Source of the DNA: Cylicocyclus nassatus
Lineage: Eukaryota; Nematoda; Chromadorea; Rhabditida; Strongylidae
Reading direction: 5' to 3'
DNA length: 64,000 nucleotides
Assembly: GCA_958299035.1 (NCBI GenBank)
Contig: CATQJL010000316.1
Location: 20,437,676-20,501,675, forward strand
A program made the translations under genes and the position numbers. Shown piece after piece: positions 44,142 through 55,088 of this stretch; the first letter of the stretch is position 1, and each line of letters starts with the position of its first letter. The notes below the pieces were generated by a model. It had not been told where the DNA came from, made no database searches, and saw only the letters and a list, made by a program, of their open reading frames with translations.

Positions 44142-45496
44142 CTAAGCTTATTTTAACAAGTTGAAGGCTGCCAAAGTACAATGTTACACACGAATAGACA
44201 AAGGAGGCTTTTGCGTTTCGGCAAAATTGTCCGATTGATCTTCGTCAACTCTATGCAGTACACATATCTCTGCATACATGCAACATATTGTCATCGTAGA
44301 TTTGCATGGAATATTACGTGCAAAGATGAATTGGTACAAAACAGCAAAGCAACTTACGAGGAAGGTATAATGATTACTGCCATCTAATTGTAAGATGGGT
44401 TTAATATCCCACAAGTGTAACAAATGTTAGCCTTAGCCAACATCCATCAGCGATCACTATTTGGACACCAATTTTTGAAAAAAGCTTTGCACAATTCACA
44501 AAAGCACTAGTTGAGGGAGGGTTTGACAAATTCACCACCACACTGCTTGACAAACTAGTCTAGTCATACTGAGTTACTTTCGTTGCACAACTTGCAGTTC
44601 TGCGACCTACCACGACCGGATTATTTGCTTTTTCCAAAGTATTTTGCGCTAAATTTTACATTTGCTCCTTGTGATTAAACAGCGATGCTCTCTGCGACAT
44701 ACCCACTTTTCTTTATGGTGAACTAGCTGGTAGGTTCCACTGCGCTGGATCAGTCATCGAAATAGAACTGTTTTGCTTTCACACGCAAGAGTCCTATCCG
44801 CAATGCCAAATCTGCACCAACAGATTTAGGATTAGACAGCGATATGTCAATTTGCTGATTGTAGAACTTAAAATATTGCTCTTTACACTTATGTTCTACT
44901 ATTGAAAAATTTTAAAAGAAGTGGGACTGATACGTACTTTGGAGGAAAACTCCTCCCCCTTCCCCTCACTTTTTGTAACCGAAGCGGTTAACTTTGCAAA
45001 ATACGCTGAGCTCAAGATTAAAAACAGGCTATAAGATCAAATGAGATATGTATACTAAGTTACCCACTTTCTCCAACTTGCAGTATGTCTGCGAAATCTA
45101 TGCACTGATCTGATCAGTTCTCGATATACCAAAGCAGAAAATATCATCTAAAAACAGGTGTTTAGTATAGCTTGGCAAGAATGATGCGTAAGCCACCATT
45201 TTTCATTTCATTTTCACATTTTCATTCGTACGCTCGAGATGTTTCAAAACAAAACTATGAAGTGTTAGTCATACATGAAACATGAAAAAAATGAAATGAA
45301 AAAAAACCACATCATCCCAAGCTCAGTCTAGACAGCTTATCAAGAAACAAGTAGTGTAGTAATGATGTAGTAAGCTTGCTTAATTTGCGTCATGGTTGCA
45401 CGTAGGCTGTGCTAGCATAGACTCTATGAAAAAGTACCCATGCCCCTGATTACCGCAAGGAACGATCTTTATTTATGGCAAACAGGAAGTTGCGTG
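44142..45496. other. no gene seen, about 1.35 kb
   Basis: AT-rich DNA. Opposed frames around 44184-44423 are not supported by splice sites that lead anywhere. Confidence 0.4.
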
Positions 45497-46904
45497 TAAA
45501 GTGCGGTTCATAATTATACGAACACCCAAAATTTTGTGAGCTTTCGGAATTTTTGGGAGAAATTCAAAAAGCCGTTGGTACCACGCGATAAAACACAGCC
45601 GAAAACGGTATATGATCCATAAGAATGGAAATCGATCTCAATCTTAGGAGTGTTTTTGCGCCTAATGCGAATTTTTAGCGGCTCATAATTATACGAACAC
45701 CTCAAACAAAGATCCATTTTCCATTCAAGATTGCAATCTTTCGAGTCCAAATTTTTTGTAGAGTTACAGTAACAAAGTCTGACATATCTGGTACACTCTA
45801 AACCCAGTGCATTTCGAAACGAGGACCGTTACTTTTTTCAGATGGCTCTAAATGCTTTTGGAGTGATTGGGCTCCAGAAACATCCGTTCTTCTGTGGTTT
45901 ACGCGCTCTAAATAGCTTTTACCAAAGCTATGAGATAAAATAAGCTCTTTCGATAGGTAATTTGTTTGACGCTTGGAAAATCTTTGCGTTTTCGTGCCGT
46001 TTTTCAACCAAGTTTCAACCTTAGCACAGAGTTAGCACGATTTCGAGCCTCAAAACTCAGCTTCTCTCTTGCGCAAACATTTGATATGAAGCAGCTGCAT
46101 TGCTTGCATGATGATATTTCTGTACCAAAGCTTTTGGGTTTTTTTTCTAGAAATGATCTTGCGGCTGTGGAGCTACAAACCAAATAAAGGTGTGACTGCA
46201 ATAGTAAAAACAGTATTTCTGGTGAAATAACGTCTGCGTGACCAAAACAAACGCTCAACGCTGCTGATTTTTTTCTACCCAAATATAAAGTCTTGTAAAC
46301 TTCTACATACTAGATGCTTACTTCATTGTACGACTTCAGAAGCTGAGTTATGAGGCTCGAAATCGTGCTTACTCTGTGGTAAGGTTGAAACTTGGTTGAA
46401 AAACGGCACGAAAACGCAAAGATTTCCCAAGCTTCAAACAAAATACCTATCGCAAAAGCTTATTTCATCTCAAAGCTTTGGTAGAAGCTATTTAGAGCGC
46501 GTAAACCACAGAAAGACGGATGTTTCTGGAGCGCAATCACTTCAAAAGCATTAAGAGCCCTCTGAAAAAATAACGGTCCTCTTTTTAAACTGCACTGGGT
46601 TCAGTGTGTAGCAGATATGTCAGACTTTGTTACTGTAACTCTAAAAAAATTTGGACTCGAAAGATTGCAATCTTGAATGAAAAATGGACTTTTGTTTGAG
46701 GTGTTCGTATAATTATGAACCGCTAGAAAATCGCATTAGGCGCAAAAACACTCCTACATTTGAGATCGATTTCCATTCTTATGAATCATATGCCGTTTTC
46801 GGCTGTGTTCTATCGCGTGGTACCAACGGCTTTTTGAGTTTCTCCCAAAAGGTCCGAAAGCTCACAAAATTTTGGGTGTTCGTATAATTATGAACCGCAC
46901 TTTA
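45497..46904. mobile_element. 1.4-kb foldback with Tc1-like ends
   Basis: TAAAGTGCGGTTCATAATTA, then TACGAACACCCAAAATTTTG, at the left is inverted at the right end (46861-46904). The arms are long, about 600 bases each, and repeat GGTTCATAATTATACGAACACC internally at about 45680 and 46700, so each arm has nested ends. The GGTTCATAATTATACGAACAC end resembles Tc1-group inverted repeats. Frames in the arms (for example 46684-46887) are mirrored between arms and have no transposase motif. Confidence 0.75.
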
Positions 46905-47070
46905 TAGGCAATCCCCGCCTAACGCGGCTTGCTAGGCAGCCCAAGCTTCAAGGATAATTAGATTTCACTTTGAGCAAGCTAATTATGAATCTTTTTGCTT
47001 AAAGCGGTTTCTAACGAAAGAGGCTGAAAAGGTATAGAAACTATATCATTCGATAGAACAAAGAAAGCCC

Positions 47071-47504
47071 TTAAAGGCAGCGTCCACCAGAATGGGGGTA
47101 CCTGGCTCTCGTAATGATGTAATAGTAGACCCCCTACCTAAGCGATGACTGAAGTTCGGAGCGAAAAAGGGGGTCTACCAAGCCTGAAATTTGCCGCGAA
47201 AGTGGGCCGAATCTTACGGTAGCTCGGGCGAGTGCGAGGTGCATGCAAGGTAGAGACGCAGAGTAGTTGCGGGTCCCTGCGCTCATGATATGTGCGCTAT
47301 ACCCACTCTAGCCCTGCAAATCGATATTGCCGTGTGGGCGGCGTTCGGCCCTACCGTAACATTCGGCCCACTTTCGGAGCGAATTTCAGGCTTGGTAGAC
47401 CCCCTTTTTCGCTCCGAACTTCAGTCATCGCTTAGGTAGGGGGTCCACTGTCACATCATTACGAGAGCCAGATTCCCCCAGTGTGGTGGGACACTGCCTT
47501 TAAA
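47071..47504. mobile_element. foldback MITE with TTAAAGGCAGCGTCCACC ends
   Basis: The arms are 150 bases with high identity. CTACCTAAGCGATGACTGAA, then GTTCGGAGCGAAAAAGGGGG, on the left is inverted on the right. The ends are TTAAAGGCAGCGTCCACCAG and the inverse TGGGACACTGCCTTTAA. Ends are shared with the 3801, 7933, 29993 and 32733 elements. Confidence 0.75.
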
Positions 47505-47888
47505 GGTAATGTTTGAACAACCAAGTTTGATCTATGGGAAGCTTGGAAAAAAGTCTAACAAATTGAATAGCCCCGAAAATCGAACTGCCAGAAAAAAACT
47601 ACAAGCTACAGTATTTTCCACCGAAATATACAACCTACAGTCCACAAACTCCAGCAAAAGCAATGTTGAATTAATATAGATAATTCAAACTACAAACTCG
47701 AAAGTATAACAAAGTATTTTTAGTTATTCGAGCATTGTCGAGAAATAGCAAATGTAACATAAAAACTCCCCAAAAAGGGTACAGTTTTGAATTTTCAGCC
47801 CTTTCAATCACATTTGCAGCTGCCCATTTGCATGACATTATGGTATATGCTTGATCAAGTTGGGGTTTCGCATGTTTTTCTTACAAGG

Positions 47889-48164
47889 AGTGCATGTTTA
47901 GTCGAAGTGGCCATTTTGAGTGGGATGTATTCCGACAAAAATAGCCGTAATACATTCTTTAGGTCTTCAGTGAAGCGGTGATAATCATCAAAGCACTTCA
48001 TTAAAATGCTATATTAGTAAATTCAGCAACTCACTTTATCCAAAATGCACATGGCTTTTGACTCCAAAAAACGCTCATAACTCTCCATTTATAAATCGGA
48101 GTTTTATGCTCTTTATTATGGTATACATCTCATTTACAAGGGCCACTTTGACTAAACAAACTTT
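47889..48164. repeat. inverted repeat with TTTAGTCGAAGTGGCC arms
   Basis: TGTTTAGTCGAAGTGGCCAT, then GGGATGTATTCCGAC, is matched by the inverse of TTGTTTAGTCAAAGTGGCCC, then GAGATGTATACC. The arms share the GTCGAAGTGGCC block of the AACAAGGGAA foldback family. The boundaries are approximate. Confidence 0.4.
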
Positions 48165-48861
48165 CTTTGTTAGATGGAAATCTGATTTTTGGATAACTGA
48201 AATGTTCCAGATTTTTTTCAAAATCAAGGGTAGATTGAAATATCGGAGGTTGGTAAGATGCTATCTCATAGTACTTGCTTTGCTCTATCGATGATGTATT
48301 TTGCCGATTTCCATGTCCTCTCTGCTACGCCAAAATGAAAAGATTCTTCAATTTTGTACCAACCGATATTGAGCGGGTGAATGTACAACAAACAAAGAGA
48401 AACTCTTGCTACGTTTAGCAAACAATAATTTGCGCAAAAATTGTGGGAGTATTATATGACAATCGTTTCCTGAACCTATTAAAACACCATCACTGGAATC
48501 TTTTTCGCACCGTGGTCACCATGAGACAATTCTTAGGCCTTTTAAGTGTTTGTCAATTTATACCGCACTGAATGATAGGTAAAACTTCTTTAAAGTTAGA
48601 AAAGTGGGTCTGTGTGTTTATACAGTGCGTTCACGTGCTTGTTTCTATGATAGCCATTGGCAACTGACTTTGGTAGTTCAAATGAAGAAAAACTAGCCGA
48701 GGAAGGAAAAATGGCACTCCATAAAGCCCTCTTGATTGCTCGCTTGCTCATCAGAATAATGCAAATAATCGTTTTCTATCGTCGACTTTGTCCTGAAAAT
48801 GTTCAATCGCAATAAGTAGGCAATATATAAACAATATAAAGGCTACTGGTTGACGACAAAG

Positions 48862-48994
48862 GCGCAGAAGGTGTATTAGCTGAGCAGACGCGAACGCGGC
48901 GCGCGCGTATCTTCACCGTTGTAAATTCTGCGTCTCATGCGCTCTGCGGCTAATAAAGCCGCGTTCGTGCCCAAATATATTGCGCCTTCGTCAT
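48862..48994. repeat. short GC-rich inverted repeat
   Basis: GCGAACGCGGC and GCCGCGTTCG form the inner arms, and AAAGGCGCAGAAG with TTGCGCCTTCG forms an imperfect outer arm. A GCGCGCGCG run lies within. Confidence 0.45.
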
Positions 48995-50189
48995 GCAGCA
49001 GCGTATAGCTTGACTTTCTCATTGTTACTATTGAGACTTTTCAAAGCGAAACTACATCTTAAATAATTTCCTTTTTATACTTTTCTTGCTTTTAGCAAGC
49101 CACTTTCTGAGGCTGGTATAGAACGGCTGGCATTTTGACCTCCAGAAAATCATAGAACGAATAAATTCAACGGATAACTCAGTTTGCAAACTATTAGCTG
49201 GGCATTACGCGCTTTTTGTTTGTTTAGAAATATTTTCAAAGTAGCCAAATTTATGCATATAAATGAAGAAAGTTTTGCTACCTGGAACTGAAAAGCAGTC
49301 AATGGCTAAACTTGGTTATGAAGCTACTCCATAAATTGCCATATCTTGCTTATTCTCAAAAGTTATGTTTGAGAATTTGCTTCTCTATGTATATGCTATT
49401 TCAAATGCTGCAGGCCAGAAAAATTTTGGAAGACTTTATAGAAGATTGGGATACCTGCAAAACCACTCTCTTCTTCCTAGCACTATAGAAGATTGGGATA
49501 CCTGCAAAACCACTCTCTTCTTCCTAGCACTCTTGCAATTGTAAATCTTGGTTTACACTTTTGTGAAGCTAGAATCGAACCATGGAAAATTTATTACATC
49601 TAGAAGTTGTTGTTTTTTGGAGAGAAATGCATTTTGTGCTCTCAAATGCGTTGAGAAAATTTTTGCCTTCTCCATAGTTACGATCAGGAATGTATATACT
49701 TGTGGGATTGCTGATAATGACAAAAAAACCTTTTCATTATCAGATAGGCAATTGAGACCACAAGACATAAATCTCTCGAGAAAATTCTGTTGCGCTCACT
49801 GTCCTGACACTGACAATTCCTGCGCGTAGCTAGAAAAATATTGCAAGTCTTAGTATACTACTTGCGCCCTAAGCTTCATCGTCCAAAACACGCCGCGTAA
49901 TCACAGCTTTCCGTAATCATTCGATCGAACGGAAATTTAAGATTTTATTCCTAATTTGAATTAAGGTAAGTGAAAAGAGTCAGGAATTTTAGAAGCCCTG
50001 TGCTTTACTAATCTGTATGGGGGAGTATACACTGTTGCATGTCTCGACGAGAATCTAAGAATTCCTGTAAGAGAGTTATAATGCAAGCAAAGTGATAATA
50101 GAGTAAAAAGTAAGAACGTCGGAAAGTAATTATAAAAATGTACGAAATAAGAATCACTTCCGCAATATCGCTGTGGATTGTATAAATGA
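48995..50189. other. no certain gene, about 1.2 kb
   Basis: A 93-codon frame (49548-49829) ending in a Cys-rich stretch has no splice context or family match. A 47-bp tandem duplication lies at 49438-49531. Confidence 0.35.
49438..49531. repeat. 47-bp perfect tandem duplication
   Basis: The 47-base unit starting ATAGAAGATTGGGATACCTG occurs twice, head to tail, without mismatch, which indicates a recent duplication. Confidence 0.9.
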
Positions 50190-51588
50190 TCTTATATATA
50201 AAGCTGAATGTCTGTTTGTCTGTCTGTCTGTATGTCTGTCTGTATGTCTGTCTGTGTGTACGTATGTTCCGAATAGAAAATTCCATTTCTGAACCGATCC
50301 GGACCAAACTTGGCACACATACACTACGGGCCCCGGCGGGTGTCATAGGCTACTTTTCGTCATCGATCGATATCGATTTTATCGATTTTTATCGATTTTT
50401 TTGCTGAGTTCACCTACGGGGCTGGGAGTTGGCACAGGGGGGTAATCGAGCATGGGGATTCCGAATACAATATTGGTTTTCAGGATTATCGATTACTTTT
50501 ATCGATTTTATCGATTTTTTGGCAGAGTTCACCTACAGGGCTAGGAGTTGGCACAGGGGGGAAGTGAGCATGGGGATTCCGAATACAATATTAGTTTTCA
50601 GGATCGTCCATTACTTTTATCGATTTTATCGATTTTTTTTGCAAAGTTTGACCTGCGGGGCTGGGAGTTTGCACAGAGGGTAATCGAGCATGCAGATTAC
50701 GAATACAATATTAGTTTTCAAGATCGTCCATTACTTTTATCGATTTTATCGATTTTTTGAAAATTTGAGCTAGGGGGCTGGAATTTGGCACAGGGGTGTT
50801 CGAGCATGCTGATCACCCCCCTTGGGGATGATCAGCATGCTCGATTACCCCCCTGTGCCAACTCCCAGCCCCCTAGCCCCCTGTGCCAACTCCCAGCCCC
50901 CTAGCTCAAACTTTGCAAAAAATCGATAAAATCGATAAAAGTAATCGATAATCCCGAAAACCAATATTGTATTCGGAATCCCCATGCTCGATTACCCCCC
51001 TGTGCGAACTCCCAGCCCCGTAGCTCAAACTTTGCAAAAAAATCGATAAAATCGATAAAAGAATCGATAATCCTGAAAACCAATATTGTATTCGGAATCC
51101 CCATGCTCGATTACCCCCCTGTGCGAACTCCCAGCCCCGTAGCTCAAACTTTGCAAAAAAATCGATAAAATCGATAAAAGAATCGATAATCCTGAAAACC
51201 AATATTGTATTCGGAATCCCCATGCTCGATTACCCCCCTGTGCCAACTCCCAGCCCCGTAGCTCAAACTTTGCAAAAAATCGATAAAATCGATAAAAGTA
51301 ATCGATAATCCTGAAAACCAATATTGTATTCGGAATCCCCATGCTCGATTACCCCCCTGTGCCAACTCCCAGCCCCGTAGGTGAACTCAGCAAAAAAATC
51401 GATAAAAATCGATAAAATCGATATCGATCGATGACGAAAAGTAGCCTATGACACCCGCCGGGGCCCGTAGTGTATGTGTGCCAAGTTTGGTCCGGATCGG
51501 TTCAGAAATGGAATTTTCTATTCGGAACATACGTACAGACATACATACATACAGACAGACAAACAGACATTCAGCTTTATATATAAGA
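50190..51588. mobile_element. complete foldback element with ATCGAT tandem arms (copy 2)
   Basis: The ends CTTATATATAAAGCTGAATG and its inverse are followed by a (TCTG)n tract, GTACGTATGTTCCGAATAGA and CCAAACTTGGCACACATACA, all mirrored. Inside, three or four ~117-bp units run inward from the left (50410-50810) and five or six inverted units from the right (50830-51400). They meet at the hinge GAGCATGCTGATCACCCCCC. Unit copies within an arm are nearly identical. Frames translating to FIDFIDFF-type repeats are artefacts. The right end lies 35 bases before the start codon of the next gene. Confidence 0.85.
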
Positions 51589-51622
51589 AACTAGTTTAGA
51601 TAATTGGTGCTTCAACCCCAAA

Positions 51623-52683
51623 ATGTTAGAAAAGAATGAGGAACACGCAAGTATAGAAAAGTATTCACCTAATTCCAATCAAATCTTCTCGTCTTGCACT
51701 CCAACATCGCTAAATTAGAATGAAATCCTTTCATCATACTCAGTAAGAGTATTATGCACTTTCTTCGGAATTTTTCGTTAATCAAAACCCATACTTGATG
51801 AAAGAAAGTTTCCTTCATTTCAATTAATCAATTTAGACTTCTCGGTCTAAAGCTGGAAAAAAGGTACGTGCCGGAAGAACGAAATAATTTGTTTATGATG
51901 GCCAAGCTGGAAGAGCTTGTATTGAATTTTGGCTGGCTTATTGAGGAAAATACCTTCGTGCTAATTGTCACGGGTATGAGCCGCCACCTGTGCGCCTTTG
52001 CTGAATCTGCCAGCCGTTATTAGCTTACTCCTAGCAGCGTAGAAAAAACGTAGGGCGGTCGAACAAGTTGCTATTGGGAGAACATTGACAATAAATAGTA
52101 ACTCAAGAAGTCTTCGCATTCGACGCTTTTTCATAAAATTATTATAAGCTCTTTTGCACAGCACATTGCCTAATTTTCCTAGACTTTTTCAATCTTCAAT
52201 TGGTGTGATTCTACCTTGAATACGCGAGGTGAGGTACAGGTCCCCGTCCGGGTTGGGTCACCGCAAGTTTCATACATTACGGGTCGGGCGTCCCTTCACT
52301 ACCGCGAACATTTTCTATAGTAAATGGTCTCCTGAGCAGAAAGCGGGAGAATGATACATACCACACTTGCTGGTATTTTGAAAAAAGCTTGTGATATGCT
52401 GCAACATCACTATCGTTCAAAGCTTCACGTTTATCTTGAGAAGCTATCAGTCAACAAGACCATGCAAGTTAAGCTCCTTTATCGTGCAATTTCACAGAAA
52501 GGTCCATTAGCTATGCTAGATCAACTGAAGTCGGCTGCCAGTGAGTGCTCCCAATATATATAAGTGTTTTCGTGCGCATTTGTCTTTTTGTCAGGAGTGA
52601 CCGGCGAGAAAGTGGGTCGAGGAGCCATGAAGACGAAGGAGTTGGCAAGTGCGGATTACTTTCACTCGACTTTATCTAACTAA
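51623..52683 (+). CDS. four-exon gene for a 154-residue helical protein, family not recognised
   Basis: Exons 51623-51660, 51837-51973, 52340-52540 and 52595-52683 join with matching phases (2, 1, 1) and give 154 residues without a stop. The protein starts MLEKNEEHASIEKLLGLKLE and ends ELASADYFHSTLSN. It is rich in Leu, Lys and Glu, has two Cys, no obvious signal peptide or membrane segment, and is predicted by eye to be mostly helical. Introns 1 and 3 are short (176 and 54 bases); the acceptor of exon 3 (CTGAGCAG) is weak. I do not recognise the family. The last exon resembles the exon at 57368 in sequence and phase, suggesting a local gene family. The foldback ending at 51588 leaves only 34 bases before the ATG, so the 5' untranslated region or promoter may lie in repeat DNA. 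Confidence 0.7.
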
Positions 52684-53816
52684 AGCGCAAGTAGTTTTCT
52701 AGCTGCATCAAAACCTTCATAATTTTTGGGCGTTTTTGGGGAGCATGTATTAATTGAACGATCCAACTAGGCTCGACGGCACATCGCGTTTTCGCCAGTT
52801 TCGTTTGAATTTTTGCATGCTTGATGCTAGCGCATATTGCAGCATCAGTCTTGTACCTTGACCAAAAGATTTTCCCACACTGACGAAGGAGCGCACCTAG
52901 CGCACCACCGCACCTAGCGCACCTGTACAGAAGATAGGGAATTTCATCAATCCACGTCAGCTATACACACTATGCATGTGCAGTTTGCTATCGTCGGATC
53001 TAAAGACTTCTGGCGAATTGCCAAATCGCGTCGCGACTGAATTCGCGTGAAGTATGCCCGGCCCTTAACTCAGCACTTCACGACAATACGACAGCCGATG
53101 GATCGGTACGTGTCCTGCCTTTCGGGCGATAAACCCAGTGTGGATCGTATGCCTTCTAAGTTTTTGATTTTCCTAGTTTACGATGACAATTCCCAGGCAA
53201 ATTGAGAAAAGATTAACACTTTAGACCACAGGACTCAGCAATGACCAGTAAATGTTGCGCAAACTCAGCATTGCGAAATATGCTCTGGTCCATGTCAGTC
53301 ATTGAATAATCGGCCTTGTCGTGAATGTGTTGAACAGGCTTTTTGAGAAGAGAAAACTCAAAACCAGCTCTAAACACTGAAAATATGGTCTACTTGCAAT
53401 AGGAAAACCCAAGTCCACCGTGATCTAGCCAAATGAAATGTGTATGGAATTAATCGCTTCGAAACGCAGCTCTCAAAATCTGGTTCGCTATTTGCAAAGC
53501 GCTACTGTAAAAAGTTTTGAAAATTTTCCTCGACGAACTTTGTGCTCTACTAGGAATCAATAATATCAGGACTGTCATGCCTGTTCTATGCTGAGGAGCA
53601 ACATTATCGATGATCCGCCATTGTATTTAGATAGAGTAGTTTGGATATGATAGACGAATAGCAGAATATCTTGCATCGCCCATCACGATTCTCTGCAACA
53701 GTGCCGTCGAAAACCATACTTAGCACCAGCTTTGCCATCGAGAACCGTCTATAGCTTCTGCTAGAGAATGATTTGTAATTACCGAAAAAAAATTTGAAAT
53801 TAGGCCGAAGTACTCT
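52684..53816. other. no gene seen, about 1.1 kb
   Basis: It contains a short GCACCTAGCGCACC repeat near 52905 and a block (53010-53160; AAATCGCGTCGCGACTGAAT, GGGCGATAAACCCAGTGTGG) that resembles 31615-31700. This is therefore another dispersed repeat of unknown type. Confidence 0.4.
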
Positions 53817-53982
53817 TCGATTCAACTGGCTTGGCGGCTGGAAGGCGGGTCTTCACCTAAATGAGGCTAAATAATGATCAGAGAGTACGCGCGCGAAAGA
53901 GATGCAAACTGCGCCGCGGGCGCGAGCGAGCTTGAGTGGTTCACAAAGCCTCGCCTTCCAGCCGCCCAGTCAATTGAATCGG
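53817..53982. mobile_element. small MITE with CGATTCAACTGGC ends
   Basis: TCGATTCAACTGGCTTGGCG, then GCTGGAAGGCG, is inverted as CGCCTTCCAGCCGCCCAGTC, then AATTGAATCG. The short GC-rich centre includes GCGCGCGAAAG and GCGCCGCGGGCGCGAGCGAG. A GGCTGCTGGAAGGCGACC fragment at 5268 may be a partial copy. Confidence 0.6.
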
Positions 53983-54085
53983 AGTTAATTTTCTTGCTCA
54001 AAATCCTTAATACGTATGCACATGCCAGTTTTTGATCTCATAACTCTCGTTATTCGCTGACATACCATTTTTGTCTGTCTACTTA

Positions 54086-54848
54086 GGCTTTGGCCATACT
54101 TCGCCCGTGTTGCCGATGTTTCCAGTGTTGAAAGTGTTGAAAGCGTTGAAAGTGTTGAAAGAGTTGAAAGTGTTGCCGGTGTTGAAAGTGTTGAACGGAG
54201 ATCATCAGTCTAGCAGTTTCATTCTTTCTCGAACAGTCTCACCGGCTGGTGAATACGTTGGAAATGGAATTGGCGGATTGAGAAATGAAACTAAAATGAG
54301 ACGAGGAAGATTTTCGCACGCAAAAGATACTCAAACAAACTTTTTGGGAAGTGGACGGCTTGTCTGGATTAGGCAATCTCCAATATTTGAAAAGGCTGCA
54401 GACGTCATTTAGGTCCTTTACTCACTAATCGCAAGCGCGGCAGGATTCGAACTAAAACACATTACTACTCAGACGTCAGCTTTCTCAAATATTGGAGATT
54501 GCCTATTCCAGACAAGCCGTCCACTTCCCAAAAAGTTTGTTTGAGGATCTTTTGCGTGCGAAAATCTTCCCCATTTCAATTTCATTTCTCATTCCCCAGT
54601 TTCATTTCGAACGTATTCACCAGCCGGTGAGATCGTTCCAGAAAGAATGAAACTGCTAGACTGATGATCTCCGTTCAACACTTTCAACACCGGCAACACT
54701 TTCAACACTTTCAACACCGGCAACACTTTCAACGCTTTCAACACCGGCAACACTTTCAACACTTTCAACACTTTCAACACGGCAACACTTTCAACACTGG
54801 CAACAATGGAAACATCGGCAACACGGGCAAAGTATGGCCAAAGCCTTA
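54086..54848. mobile_element. foldback element with GTTGAAAGT minisatellite arms
   Basis: The ends GGCTTTGGCCATACTTCGCC, then CGTGTTGCCGATGTTTCC, are inverted at the right. Each arm contains a 9-base minisatellite (GTTGAAAGT with GTTGCCGGT variants), about nine units on the left and more on the right. GGAGATCATCAGTCTAGCAG, then TTTCATTCTTTCT, and a 200-bp inner arm follow. The centre is at about 54440. The repeat is in phase with a reading frame (Lys-Val-Leu repeats) but this is most likely fortuitous. Confidence 0.8.
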
Positions 54849-54896
54849 CAATGGAGGTCCGTTTGGTCGAAGTGGCCCTTTTATATGAAAACCAGT

Positions 54897-55088
54897 GGCC
54901 GTATTCATGATTGATACCTTGAGGTAAATTCTACTCCAGGTAGTTTTATCACTCATTATCAGCAAAATTAGGTACATTGAGAATTTACCTCAAGGTACTT
55001 TTGTGAATACGGGTACTTGCTGATAATGAGTGATAAAACTACCTGGAGGTAGAATTTACCTCAAGGTATCAATGATGAATACGGCCAC
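54897..55088. mobile_element. small MITE with TACCTTGAGGTAAATTCTAC arms
   Basis: GTGGCCGTATTCATGATTGA, then TACCTTGAGGTAAATTCTAC, is inverted at 55035-55088. An inner copy, GAGAATTTACCTCAAGGTAC, lies at about 54980. Arms with ACTACCTGGAG are also shared, giving a nearly perfect 190-bp palindrome. Confidence 0.75.

Noticed and set aside
46684..46887. Conserved 67-codon frame repeated at 45514-45750
   Set aside because: The similarity is explained by the inverted arms of one foldback; no transposase signature is present.
50429..51365. FIDFIDF-type repeat proteins on both strands
   Set aside because: These are unit translations of the foldback arms, mirrored between arms.
50190..51588. CRISPR-like array
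   Set aside because: Repeats are contiguous 117-base tandem units in inverted arms of a eukaryotic element, not short repeats with unique spacers.
54430..54480. Second tRNA-like sequence (GGATTCGAACT)
   Set aside because: A T-loop-like word is present, but the T stem does not pair and no D-arm is found; it sits at the centre of a foldback.
54071..54780. Lys-Val-Leu repeat protein, leucine-zipper-like
   Set aside because: It results from the 9-base minisatellite in the arms of an inverted repeat and appears on both strands.
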